A stretch of 64,000 nucleotides of DNA from positions 2,078,971 through 2,142,970 of the forward strand of contig NZ_KI530762.1 in assembly GCF_000488275.1 (NCBI RefSeq), written 5' to 3'. Position numbers and translations under genes: made by a program. Source of the stretch: Acinetobacter brisouii CIP 110357 (lineage in GTDB: Bacteria > Pseudomonadota > Gammaproteobacteria > Pseudomonadales > Moraxellaceae). This document shows, piece after piece, positions 9,164-18,710 of the stretch. The stretch's first letter is position 1. The number at the start of each line of letters is the position of its first letter. Under the pieces are notes generated by a model. That model did not search any database. It was not told where the DNA came from and saw only the letters and a program-made list of their open reading frames with translations.

Positions 9164-10735
9164 CTAACACACTAAAGAAGTTACCTCTGGCTGTGGTACG
9201 GCTTGCTGTGCAGGCGCAGCAATCACGCTCATTTTTGCCTCAGCTAAGGTCTGTGGACAGTCGCGATTGAAATGTGTTCCGCGACTTTCCTGACGTTGCA
9301 GCGCGCTATGCACCATCAGCATTGCAGTCAAAAGCATTGGATATTGCTGCTCGGTCATTAGCCACCAGTGATTGAGCTGGGCATACAAATACTGCATACC
9401 TGCAAAGTCACGCTGAATACCAAAATACTGGGTCATTTTTTGCTGCAATGTTACAACATCAAAATCATCTTCCAGTTCAAACTGTGCAGAAACAGCTGTG
9501 AAATCTGGTTGCACCAGTTCCGCTTCAGCTTTCGGGACTTGCCACTCATCTTGTTGAACAATCGCGTGTGCAACATCACGCCCCATCACCATACATTCAA
9601 GCAATGAGTTACTGGCTAAACGGTTCGCACCATGTAAACCTGTACATGCCACTTCGCCAATCGCAAACAGGTTTTCAATATCGGTATGCCCAATCGCATC
9701 GGTTAACACACCACCACAAGCATAATGCGCGGCAGGTGCAACAGGAATTGGCTGCTGACTAATATCTAAACCTTGCTCAAGACAGTGCTGATAGATCGAT
9801 GGGAAATGCTCGGTAATAAACGCTTTTTCCAAATGGGTCATATCCAGCAAAACTGGCTGTTGTTGCTGTTTCTGGATTTGATCGGCAATCGCACGCGCCA
9901 CAATATCACGCGGAGCAAGTTCTAGACGCTCGTCATAGGCAGGCATAAAACGCTCGCCCTGCTGATTACGCAAGATACCGCCTTCACCACGCAACGCTTC
10001 AGAAATAAGGAATGTTTTACTACCTTTGAGCGCCAATGCCGTTGGATGAAACTGGATAAATTCCAGATTTGCCACACGACAACCTGCTTGCCATGCCAGT
10101 GCTACGCCATCGCCTGTTGAAGTTTCAGGATTGGTGGTGAGTTCAAATAGCTGACCTGTGCCGCCAGTCGCCAAAATCACATATTTGGCAAATACTTGTA
10201 CCGACTGCTGAGTTGCATCTTTGAGTTCAGCCCCATAACAACGCTGATCTTCAACATACAACTGCTGTAAGCGGTGTTCAGTCAAACAGGTCACATTGCT
10301 TTTTGTCGCAAGCTGCTGTTGCAAAGTCTGCGTGACCGACCAGCCTGTATGATCGGCAGCATGCACGATACGACGGTGTCCATGCCCACCCTCACGAGTC
10401 AAATGTAAGCTTTGCTCATGGTAGGTAAATGGCACACCAGACTGACATAACCAGTCAATTGCAGCAGCGGCATTGGATAAAATATGTGTAGTATTCTCTA
10501 CATGACAGAGTCCCGCACCTGCGACTAATGTATCTTGAACATGTTCAGCCACAGTGTCTTGCGGATCAAGTACTGCTGCGATACCACCTTGAGCCATATT
10601 GCTGGAACAGGTGTTTAAATCCTGTTTTGCGAGTAAGGCAATTTTGAACTGTTCAGGCAAGGACAGGGCAACGGTCAAACCCGCCAAACCTGCCCCAACA
10701 ATTAAAACATCATAATGCTGAATATTTTGCTTCAT
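9164..10735 (-). CDS. nadB: L-aspartate oxidase NadB
   Basis: NadB oxidises L-aspartate to iminoaspartate with FAD, the first step of de novo NAD synthesis. The FAD dinucleotide fold is at residues 9-28 ([20 protein letters not shown]), followed by [18 protein letters not shown] near 45-62. The catalytic region includes [12 protein letters not shown] and the C-terminal [20 protein letters not shown] near 345-364. The 523 residues are typical. The start lies 26 bp inside the end of nadA, so the two are translationally linked; NadA consumes the unstable product. Confidence 0.96.
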   Translation of the reverse strand: MKQNIQHYDVLIVGAGLAGLTVALSLPEQFKIALLAKQDLNTCSSNMAQGGIAAVLDPQDTVAEHVQDTLVAGAGLCHVENTTHILSNAAAAIDWLCQSGVPFTYHEQSLHLTREGGHGHRRIVHAADHTGWSVTQTLQQQLATKSNVTCLTEHRLQQLYVEDQRCYGAELKDATQQSVQVFAKYVILATGGTGQLFELTTNPETSTGDGVALAWQAGCRVANLEFIQFHPTALALKGSKTFLISEALRGEGGILRNQQGERFMPAYDERLELAPRDIVARAIADQIQKQQQQPVLLDMTHLEKAFITEHFPSIYQHCLEQGLDISQQPIPVAPAAHYACGGVLTDAIGHTDIENLFAIGEVACTGLHGANRLASNSLLECMVMGRDVAHAIVQQDEWQVPKAEAELVQPDFTAVSAQFELEDDFDVVTLQQKMTQYFGIQRDFAGMQYLYAQLNHWWLMTEQQYPMLLTAMLMVHSALQRQESRGTHFNRDCPQTLAEAKMSVIAAPAQQAVPQPEVTSLVC

Positions 10736-11912
10736 GTTGCGTTGCCAGCCATTGTTGAAATTGGGCTAAACCCGCACCCAATTGTTGCTGTTGATGGTAG
10801 TTTTTGTAGGCTTCAGAGAAGTCTAGCATCCGTTGGATTGGTGCTCGTGCTTCTTCAATCAGCGCGGCATCAAGCTGAACTTGCTGGCTTTGATTGCGTA
10901 AAACTTCTGCACACGCCGCCAGACCATTCATTGCCATCCACGGGCAAAATGCACAGGATTTACAGGTTGCGCCGTTACCTGCAGTCGGTGCAGCAATAAA
11001 GGTTTTATGTGGGGCTTGTTTTTGCATTTCATGCACAATGCCCTGATCGGTTGCCACAATAAACTCATGTTCGGGACGCTGTACGGCAGCATTGAGTAAT
11101 TTACTGGTTGAACCCACCACATCGGCTTGCGCCACAACTTCAGCAGGTGATTCTGGATGCACCAATACAATTGCTTCAGGATGCTGCTGTTTCAAATGAG
11201 TCAGCTCAATACCCTTAAACTCGTTATGGACGATACATGAACCTTGCCAGAGCAGCATGTCTGCGCCTGTTTTATTTTGGATATATTGTCCAAGGTGACG
11301 GTCAGGTCCCCAAATGATTTTTTTGCCCTGACTGTGCAAATACTCAACAATTTCAATCGCAATAGACGACGTTACCACCCAATCCGCATGCGCTTTGACT
11401 TCCGCACTGGTGTTGGCATAAACCACGACTGTACGGTCTGGATGCGCATCACAAAATTGTTTAAATTCATCGGCTGGGCAGCCCAAATCTAGCGAACAGG
11501 TCGCTTCCAGATCTGGCATGAGTACCGTTTTTTGTGGGCTGAGAATTTTGGCAGTTTCACCCATAAAGCGCACACCCACGACCAGCAAGGTATCGGCTGG
11601 GTGATTTTTACAGAATTTTGCCATTTCCAGTGAGTCACCCACCATGCCGCCTGTTGCCAAGGCTAAATCTTGCAACTCAGGTTCCACATAGTAATGTGCC
11701 ACCATCACGGCATTGTGTTGTTTTAAAAGTTCACGGATTTCTTCTTGATATTGTTGGATTTCTGTTGCATTTAATGCTGCAGGCACCTTTGCCCACGCTT
11801 CATGCAAGGTACAGGCATTGCTTTGCTGCGCCTCAGTGGCAAACTCAATATGCGTTTGCATATAATCCAAGCTTGGCTTTTCATAAGGATAGCTAGCCAA
11901 ATGTTCCTTCAT
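10710..11912 (-). CDS. nadA: Quinolinate synthase NadA
   Basis: NadA condenses iminoaspartate with dihydroxyacetone phosphate to quinolinate and holds a [4Fe-4S] cluster. Visible are [16 protein letters not shown] (residues 68-83), the cluster cysteines in [15 protein letters not shown] and in the [14 protein letters not shown] motif near the C-terminus, and [19 protein letters not shown]. The open frame extends 58 codons further upstream, but that part covers the operators and has no family character, so I start at the ATG at 11912 ([14 protein letters not shown]), giving 400 residues. Transcription should be controlled by the two inverted repeats just upstream. Confidence 0.95.
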   Translation of the reverse strand: MKEHLASYPYEKPSLDYMQTHIEFATEAQQSNACTLHEAWAKVPAALNATEIQQYQEEIRELLKQHNAVMVAHYYVEPELQDLALATGGMVGDSLEMAKFCKNHPADTLLVVGVRFMGETAKILSPQKTVLMPDLEATCSLDLGCPADEFKQFCDAHPDRTVVVYANTSAEVKAHADWVVTSSIAIEIVEYLHSQGKKIIWGPDRHLGQYIQNKTGADMLLWQGSCIVHNEFKGIELTHLKQQHPEAIVLVHPESPAEVVAQADVVGSTSKLLNAAVQRPEHEFIVATDQGIVHEMQKQAPHKTFIAAPTAGNGATCKSCAFCPWMAMNGLAACAEVLRNQSQQVQLDAALIEEARAPIQRMLDFSEAYKNYHQQQQLGAGLAQFQQWLATQHEAKYSAL

Positions 11913-11941
11913 AACGGCATTCCAACAATGAATATGCGCAC

Positions 11942-11966
11942 AATTATGCTCACAATGAGTATATAA
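11942..11966. promoter_or_regulatory. NadQ-type operator 1 (nadA promoter)
   Basis: Inverted repeat TATGCTC (11945-11951), five-base spacer, GAGTATA (11957-11963), with flanking A/T bases also partly symmetric. It overlaps the nadA -10 element. The same pattern recurs at 11979-11997 and upstream of nadC. Confidence 0.75.
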
Positions 11967-11987
11967 ATTCAAATCCTTTTTGCTCAA
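11958..11987 (-). promoter_or_regulatory. Probable nadA-nadB promoter
   Basis: On the minus strand, TTGAGC (11987-11982) and TATACT (11963-11958) are separated by 18 bp, a plausible sigma-70 promoter about 45 bp before nadA. Operator 2 overlaps the -35 element and operator 1 the -10 element, so a bound regulator would block RNA polymerase. Confidence 0.55.
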
Positions 11988-11999
11988 AAAGAGTATAAT
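11979..11999. promoter_or_regulatory. NadQ-type operator 2 (nadA/nadQ gap)
   Basis: TTTGCTC, spacer AAAAA, GAGTATA at 11991-11997. The half-sites agree with operators 1 and 3, although the left flank is less symmetric. Its centre is 34 bp from that of operator 1. It covers a perfect forward TATAAT (11994-11999), which may be the -10 of nadQ, allowing autoregulation; I see no good -35 for that promoter. Confidence 0.7.
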
Positions 12000-12060
12000 T
12001 ATTCGTAAATGGCTGTTGTTTATGTATTTATTTTTTATATAAGAAAACTGCTTAGAGAAT

Positions 12061-13083
12061 ATGCGTAAGGGTTTTGTTTCACCCAATATTTCTCATACAA
12101 TGAACCCGATAGCAACAAACATAAGACCAAAGATGCAGTCACACGTCCATTTAGAACTTTCCACATCCCAGGAAACCGCAACTGAACTGGTTGCCGTTTT
12201 AATTGCGGTGACCAATTTTTCCGCGCGGGTACTCACTATTCAAGATGGCACTCTTTTACCTTTTGGACCATTAACCCCAATTCATCACTCATTACAAGCA
12301 GGCGCACGTGCTTGGGTTCAGCAACAAACTGAGCAACCTTTGGGTTATATGGAACAACTGTATACCTTTGTTGACATTAAACGCTCGCAAGACTCTGGGC
12401 ATCCAGTGGTATACATTAGTTATTTAGGATTGGTTAAAGAGGTCGATGAACAAAACCTAAAACTCGCAGCAAAATGGCATGATTGGTACGAGTATTTCCC
12501 ATGGGAAGATCGTCGTACCAAAGATGCTGAACAAGTTTGTCAGCAAATTTTGCCTAAAATTCAAAACTGGGTTGATTCTGCTGCCTCTGTATATCTGCGC
12601 CAAGCACGTCAACAACGTATGAATTTATGTTGGGGATTATCAAATTATGATTGGCTTGAAGAAAACACCTTACTCCGCTACGAGCTCATGTATGAAGTCG
12701 GGCTAATTGCCGAATCGCCATACTATGATGGTCGCCTGCCTGAATCGATTACAGGTAAAGCCATGCACAACCATCACCGTCGTGTTTTAGCCACAGCTAT
12801 GTCACGTTTGCGCTCTAAATTACAATACCGCCCAGTGATTTTTGAGTTAATGCCACCCGAGTTTACTTTGTATCAATTACAACAAAGTATTCAAGCGCTC
12901 AGCGGTGTGGAATTACATAAACAGAATTTCCGCCGCCTGATACACAACCAAAACTTAGTTGAACCTACAGGCAAAGAAGCGATTCCAGAGCGTGGGCGCC
13001 CTGCACAACTTTACCGCTTTAAAGAAAATGTCTTACAAGAAAGTTTACTTTCAGGCTATAAGCTTCCCATTATGAACAACTAA
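12061..13083 (+). CDS. nadQ: NadQ/NrtR-type Nudix transcriptional regulator of NAD synthesis
   Basis: The protein has an N-terminal Nudix-like domain ([20 protein letters not shown], then an alpha/beta core to about residue 190) and a C-terminal winged helix: [19 protein letters not shown] near 259-277 and [11 protein letters not shown] near 316-326, as in NrtR/NadQ regulators. The canonical Nudix box (GX5EX7REUXEEXGU) is degenerate, so it likely senses rather than cleaves a nucleotide. It is divergent from nadA-nadB, and three matching inverted repeats lie before nadA, nadQ and nadC. Starts at 12061 (weak AGAGA upstream), 12100 or 12133 are all possible; 12133 begins where the conserved domain begins. 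The name NadQ versus NrtR is by resemblance. Confidence 0.8.
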   Translation: MRKGFVSPNISHTMNPIATNIRPKMQSHVHLELSTSQETATELVAVLIAVTNFSARVLTIQDGTLLPFGPLTPIHHSLQAGARAWVQQQTEQPLGYMEQLYTFVDIKRSQDSGHPVVYISYLGLVKEVDEQNLKLAAKWHDWYEYFPWEDRRTKDAEQVCQQILPKIQNWVDSAASVYLRQARQQRMNLCWGLSNYDWLEENTLLRYELMYEVGLIAESPYYDGRLPESITGKAMHNHHRRVLATAMSRLRSKLQYRPVIFELMPPEFTLYQLQQSIQALSGVELHKQNFRRLIHNQNLVEPTGKEAIPERGRPAQLYRFKENVLQESLLSGYKLPIMNN

Positions 13084-13102
13084 GCTTGCAATTTTGATCA
13101 CC

Positions 13103-13139
13103 AGTTAAATAGCAAACCCATAAAATTTGCTATTTAACT
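13103..13139 (+). terminator. Hairpin after nadQ
   Basis: A perfect 14-bp inverted repeat (AGTTAAATAGCAAA and its mirror) with a 9-base loop begins about 20 bp after the nadQ stop. There is no clear T-run after it, so it is a likely but incomplete intrinsic terminator. The rest of the gap up to nadC is A+T-rich and holds no gene I can see. Confidence 0.5.
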
Positions 13140-13340
13140 CAAAATTAGCATAAATCCCAAATTGTACAAATTCTCAGTTTAACTAAATAAACCTAAGACA
13201 TTGAAATAAATTAATAAATTAATAAATATCACACTTTCACTTTTATCAACCATTCAAAAATCATGACTATTTTTGATAAAACTCAAAATTATGCGGTTTT
13301 TTAACCCTGAAAATTAATATTTGCGTGTTAGATAGTGAAC

Positions 13341-13367
13341 AATATATACTCCGTTTGAGCATATATT
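13341..13367. promoter_or_regulatory. NadQ-type operator 3 upstream of nadC
   Basis: AATATATACTC, five-base spacer CGTTT, then GAGCATATATT: an 11-bp inverted repeat with a single mismatch. Half-site and spacer length match operators 1 and 2. It ends 13 bp before the nadC ATG, next to the ribosome binding site, a good place for repression. Confidence 0.75.
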
Positions 13368-13380
13368 GGAGAGATTCGTC

Positions 13381-14229
13381 ATGCGTTATGCATTGCCAGA
13401 TGTGTTAATTCAACCACTGGTTCAATCCGCATTAAGGGAAGACTTGGGACGACGCGGAGATATTACTTCCGAAGCCACAATTGATTCACAGCAAAATACT
13501 GAATTACATATTATTGCCCGTGAATCTGGAATTGTTTGCGGTGTTCAACTGGCTCGCCTTGCCTTTGCACTTATGAATCCAGACATTGAATTTACAGCAC
13601 AACTGCAAGATGGAGATGCCTTGAGCAAAGGCAGCATCATTGCAAGTATTCGAGGTAATGCACGAGCAATTTTGAGTGCTGAACGTACCGCTTTAAATTT
13701 TCTGACTCATTTAAGTGGTATTGCCACTACAACACATGAACTGCAAAGCAGTATTTCACATACGGCCGCAAAAATTACTTGTACCCGTAAAACCATTCCT
13801 GGTTTGCGTGATGTACAAAAATATGCCGTGCGTGTCGGTGGCGGACGCAATCACCGTATGGGACTTGATGATGCGATTTTGATTAAAGACAACCACATTG
13901 CGCTGGCAGGTGGTGACATTATTCAAACTATTCAGCGTGCCAAAGCATATGCTGGACATTTAATTCCTGTTGAAGTTGAAGTGGATACACTTGAACAACT
14001 TGAGCAAGTCCTGCAAGAAGGTGTGTCTTTAGTACTGTTAGATAATATGAGTCTCGAACAGTTACGGACAGCCGTGGCAATGTGTCAAGGCAAAGCGCAA
14101 ACAGAAGCCTCAGGCGGAATTACGCCAGAAACTGCACCAAGTGTTGCAGAAACAGGTGTCGATTTCTTGGCACTTGGCTATGTCACCCATAGTGCACGTT
14201 ATTTGGATATTGGCTTAGACTACGTTTAA
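13381..14229 (+). CDS. nadC: Nicotinate-nucleotide pyrophosphorylase (carboxylating) NadC
   Basis: NadC converts quinolinate and PRPP to nicotinate mononucleotide, the third step after NadB and NadA. Seen are REDLGRRGDITSEA near residues 19-32, the substrate-binding CTRKTIPGLRDVQKYAVRVGGG split over residues 134-155, NHRMGLDDAILIKDNHI near 157-173, and ASGGITPE near 243-250. The ATG at 13381 with GGAGAG before it is preferred over the in-frame TTG at 13366, giving 282 residues. It is separated from nadQ by 297 bp with its own operator, so it forms a second unit of the same regulon. Confidence 0.95.
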   Translation: MRYALPDVLIQPLVQSALREDLGRRGDITSEATIDSQQNTELHIIARESGIVCGVQLARLAFALMNPDIEFTAQLQDGDALSKGSIIASIRGNARAILSAERTALNFLTHLSGIATTTHELQSSISHTAAKITCTRKTIPGLRDVQKYAVRVGGGRNHRMGLDDAILIKDNHIALAGGDIIQTIQRAKAYAGHLIPVEVEVDTLEQLEQVLQEGVSLVLLDNMSLEQLRTAVAMCQGKAQTEASGGITPETAPSVAETGVDFLALGYVTHSARYLDIGLDYV

Positions 14230-14239
14230 GTTAAGCCAA

Positions 14240-14276
14240 GATAGCTTGTAACAAAATTTAGGCATTACAAGCTATC
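14240..14276 (+). terminator. Hairpin after nadC
   Basis: Perfect 12-bp stem GATAGCTTGTAA/TTACAAGCTATC with a 13-base loop, 10 bp after the nadC stop. No T-run follows; probable RNA 3' end. Confidence 0.5.
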
Positions 14277-14283
14277 GCATATC

Positions 14284-14315
14284 CTCTAGAATGAATGACA
14301 TCATGTCATTTAGAG
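14284..14315. promoter_or_regulatory. Palindrome upstream of the Bcp-type peroxiredoxin
   Basis: AATGACAT, one base, ATGTCATT at 14294-14310 is a perfect 17-bp palindrome. A wider pair CTCTA (14284-14288) and TAGAG (14311-14315) encloses it. It ends 8-13 bp before the ATG at 14323, so a bound protein or the folded RNA would affect translation or transcription of that gene. Confidence 0.4.
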
Positions 14316-14322
14316 TGAGATT

Positions 14323-14886
14323 ATGACCGTCTTGCGTACACTCTTTGCCAGCTGTACTGTTGTAGGTTTAATAACATTGAGTCCTTTCGTTCTTGCCAAA
14401 GAAAGTGACAATTTACTCACCGCAATTCAAAAACAATGGGTCGGACAAAAAGCGCCAGCCTTCAAATTACAAGATCAACAAGGCCAGTGGCATCAATTAT
14501 CCCAGTATAAAGGTCAATGGGTCGTCCTGTATTTTTACCCGAAAGACAACTCACCTGGCTGCACTCAGGAAGCCAACCAGTTTAAAGCCCTTTATCCGCA
14601 GTTTATTAAAAATAATGCCGTGGTTTTAGGCGTGAGCCTTGATGATGTGAAATCACATCAGAAGTTTTCTGAAAAACTGAATTTGCCTTTTCCTATTTTG
14701 GCAGACCATCAACAAACTCTTGCCAAACAGTTCGGCATTATTCGGAATTTAGGTTTTATGCAGATTGCCAAGCGCGAAAGCTTCCTGATCGACCCGAAAG
14801 GTACAATTGTTTATCATTATACCAGTATCGATACGCAAACTCATGCCGCGCAGGTTTTGCAAGACATACAAAAATTTAACCCATAA
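14323..14886 (+). CDS. Exported Bcp-type peroxiredoxin
   Basis: A thiol peroxidase of the AhpC/TSA Bcp (PrxQ) group: KAPAFKLQDQQGQWHQLSQY near residues 43-62, and the peroxidatic cysteine in YPKDNSPGCTQEANQFKALY near 73-92. The resolving-cysteine position five residues later is occupied by a non-cysteine, suggesting a one-Cys mechanism. Unlike ordinary cytoplasmic Bcp, it begins with a signal peptide (hydrophobic residues 5-24, FVLA cleavage site near 25), so it should act in the periplasm. Start fits GAGTGAG just upstream. A perfect palindrome lies right before it, and the terminator after it is strong. Confidence 0.88.
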   Translation: MTVLRTLFASCTVVGLITLSPFVLAKESDNLLTAIQKQWVGQKAPAFKLQDQQGQWHQLSQYKGQWVVLYFYPKDNSPGCTQEANQFKALYPQFIKNNAVVLGVSLDDVKSHQKFSEKLNLPFPILADHQQTLAKQFGIIRNLGFMQIAKRESFLIDPKGTIVYHYTSIDTQTHAAQVLQDIQKFNP

Positions 14887-14913
14887 AAAAGCAGCCATCG
14901 AGGCTGCTTTTTT
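14885..14913. terminator. Terminator between the peroxiredoxin and bacterioferritin genes
   Basis: Stem AGCAGCC/GGCTGCT, 5-base loop, A-run before and T-run after; usable from both sides of this convergent pair. Confidence 0.9.
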
Positions 14914-14926
14914 ATCGTTGAATCGT

Positions 14927-15391
14927 TTAAATCTGCGATTGAATATAATTTTGTAGCCCGATCAGTTCGATCAGGCGCATTTGTTTTTCCAGCCAGTAAG
15001 TATGGTCTTCTTCGGTATCTGACAACTGCTGACGCAACATGTCACGGCTAATATAATCGCCTTTCTCTTCGCAAAGTTTAATACCTTGAACCAATTTTTC
15101 ACGCACATGATATTCGAGTGCAAGATCAGCTCTTAGGCAGCTCACCACATCGGTTCCAACATCAACCTCGTCTCGCTGCATATTGGGTGTGCCACCTAAA
15201 AATAGCACACGACGAATAATGGCATCCGCATGCGATGCTTCTTCATGCATTTCATGATCAATGCGTTCGTAGATTTTGCTTAAACCCCAGTCATCGTACA
15301 TACGTGAATGGATCAGGTATTGATCACGAGCAGCCAGTTCGCCACCGATCAACATATTTAAATAGTCTATGACTTCTGGATTGCCACGCAT
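14927..15391 (-). CDS. Bacterioferritin-family iron storage protein lacking the heme Met (FtnA type)
   Basis: This 154-residue four-helix protein belongs to the bacterioferritin family. Ferroxidase ligands are visible: Glu18 (GELAARDQY), Glu51 and His54 (HEEASHAD), Glu93 (LALEYHV), and Glu127/His130 (DTEEDH). The methionine that binds heme at position 52 in E. coli Bfr is Ala here. In this it resembles Pseudomonas aeruginosa FtnA, with which it shares GELAARDQY and IHSRMY. It should store iron, alone or mixed with a heme-binding Bfr encoded elsewhere. TTCTCC on the plus strand gives a good GGAGAA before the ATG. It is transcribed alone. Confidence 0.9.
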   Translation of the reverse strand: MRGNPEVIDYLNMLIGGELAARDQYLIHSRMYDDWGLSKIYERIDHEMHEEASHADAIIRRVLFLGGTPNMQRDEVDVGTDVVSCLRADLALEYHVREKLVQGIKLCEEKGDYISRDMLRQQLSDTEEDHTYWLEKQMRLIELIGLQNYIQSQI

Positions 15392-15540
15392 GGTGAATTT
15401 CTCCTGTGAATATAAACTTTAGTATGCAAGGTTTATAGTAAAAAAGCAAAATTTAAGTTTTATAAGTATATGATTTTTCATAACATTAAAATGAGAAACA
15501 TACGCATTTATATTTCAACTTGGCGTATTTTCTAATCTAA

Positions 15541-15574
15541 AAATAAGCCCTTAAGATATTTTAAGGGCTTATTT
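15541..15574. terminator. Terminator after ligA
   Basis: Perfect 14-bp inverted repeat (AAATAAGCCCTTAA and its mirror) with a 6-base loop, 58 bp past the ligA stop and about 150 bp upstream of the bacterioferritin start. The minus-strand product ends the ligA transcript. Confidence 0.75.
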
Positions 15575-15631
15575 GTACAGCGGCTGAAATTACAAATTTC
15601 AACATTCTGGCATCAAAAACCAATCTGTTTT

Positions 15632-17683
<2,052 letters not shown>

Positions 17684-17740
17684 TCACCATATAAAAGGGC
17701 GGACATCGTCCACCCTAAAGTCTAAACTCAGCGCTTTAAA

Positions 17741-18709
17741 TTAGTTGCTCTGTGCCGCTTGCGGTTTGTAATCAATAATTTGATGACGCCAGTGTTCCTT
17801 GAGTTGCTGAGTCAGTTCACAGCTGTTTTCATCGAAGACTTTCCCATCGATGTCACGGGCAATCAGATTGGCAATACTGACCATCATATCAAAACCTGCC
17901 TGCGCATGCGGGTTTGGCAAGGTCAAGAAAAAGGCAAAGCCCTGTACTTGCTCAGCAGATAAAGTTTCCAAGTCAAAACCTGCTGGGCCTTCATCGGTAA
18001 CACGCAATACCGAAAACATCAGTGGACTTTCTTCTTCGGTATTTTCATAGCGATGGAAGCAAGATAGCTCACCAAAACGCAGACCGTATTTGAGTAAAAC
18101 TTTCAAGGCACGATCACCTGACAATACACGGCGTGGGTTCGGATACACATTTAAGGCAAAAATATATTCGGCATTTGACAATGCACTTTCATCATCATAA
18201 CGCTGCTGTTCATGCAAATGCATGTCCAAAATCGAGCTCTCTTCGTCAAACTCTGCAATCGCAACGGTTTCAATGTCTGGGTTCAAGCTGAGTACTGGAG
18301 CAGGTTCAGCTTTTTTCTCATCATTATTGATCGCTGGATCAGTCTCAGTCTGCTCTACCGTTTCGGGCTGCTTTTGTTCTTGCTCTTGTGCAGGCTTCTC
18401 TATTTTTTCCAGAACAAGCTGGCTTGGTTCAGGCTCTGCTTTTTTTGCTGGCTCAGCTTCAGGAGCTGCGCTGGTTTCCTCTGAATCATCGGCATCTAAA
18501 TGTGGCTCAATGCGTTGCTCTAACGCCTGTGCAGCCGAAAGCTGATCACGCACAAAACGAGGAATCACAGGCTGATGGGTTTCAGGGTTAATGTGTAATT
18601 CCGATTCGAGCGAAGGCACATATTCTTTCGGCTTTCGTAACAGCAAAAACAACCCCAATAAAATAATCGCAACCGCGATCACAATACCTACGATTGTGGT
18701 GATTTCCAT
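17741..18709 (-). CDS. zipA: Cell division protein ZipA
   Basis: ZipA anchors FtsZ to the inner membrane. The protein has an N-terminal transmembrane helix (residues 3-23, TTIVGIVIAVAIILLGLFLL), then an acidic, Pro/Gln/Glu-rich linker of about 150 residues, and the C-terminal FtsZ-binding domain (YIFALNVYPNPRRVLSGDR, ALKVLLKYGLRFGELSCFHR, FFLTLPNPHAQAGFDMM). The ATG at 18709 (MEITTIVG) begins one base after the smc stop and is better than the longer frame, giving 322 residues. Its ribosome binding site lies inside smc, so translation is probably coupled. Confidence 0.92.
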   Translation of the reverse strand: MEITTIVGIVIAVAIILLGLFLLLRKPKEYVPSLESELHINPETHQPVIPRFVRDQLSAAQALEQRIEPHLDADDSEETSAAPEAEPAKKAEPEPSQLVLEKIEKPAQEQEQKQPETVEQTETDPAINNDEKKAEPAPVLSLNPDIETVAIAEFDEESSILDMHLHEQQRYDDESALSNAEYIFALNVYPNPRRVLSGDRALKVLLKYGLRFGELSCFHRYENTEEESPLMFSVLRVTDEGPAGFDLETLSAEQVQGFAFFLTLPNPHAQAGFDMMVSIANLIARDIDGKVFDENSCELTQQLKEHWRHQIIDYKPQAAQSN

Positions 18710-18710
18710 A

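Noticed and set aside
12061..12132. The first 24 codons of nadQ as a signal or membrane region
   Set aside because: The segment is not hydrophobic enough and includes no cleavage site. It is more likely untranslated or a short tail, because the conserved domain starts at 12133.
18222..18545. 107-residue forward ORF over zipA
   Set aside because: It is antisense to the low-complexity acidic linker of ZipA and Ser/Cys/Ala-rich without motif.
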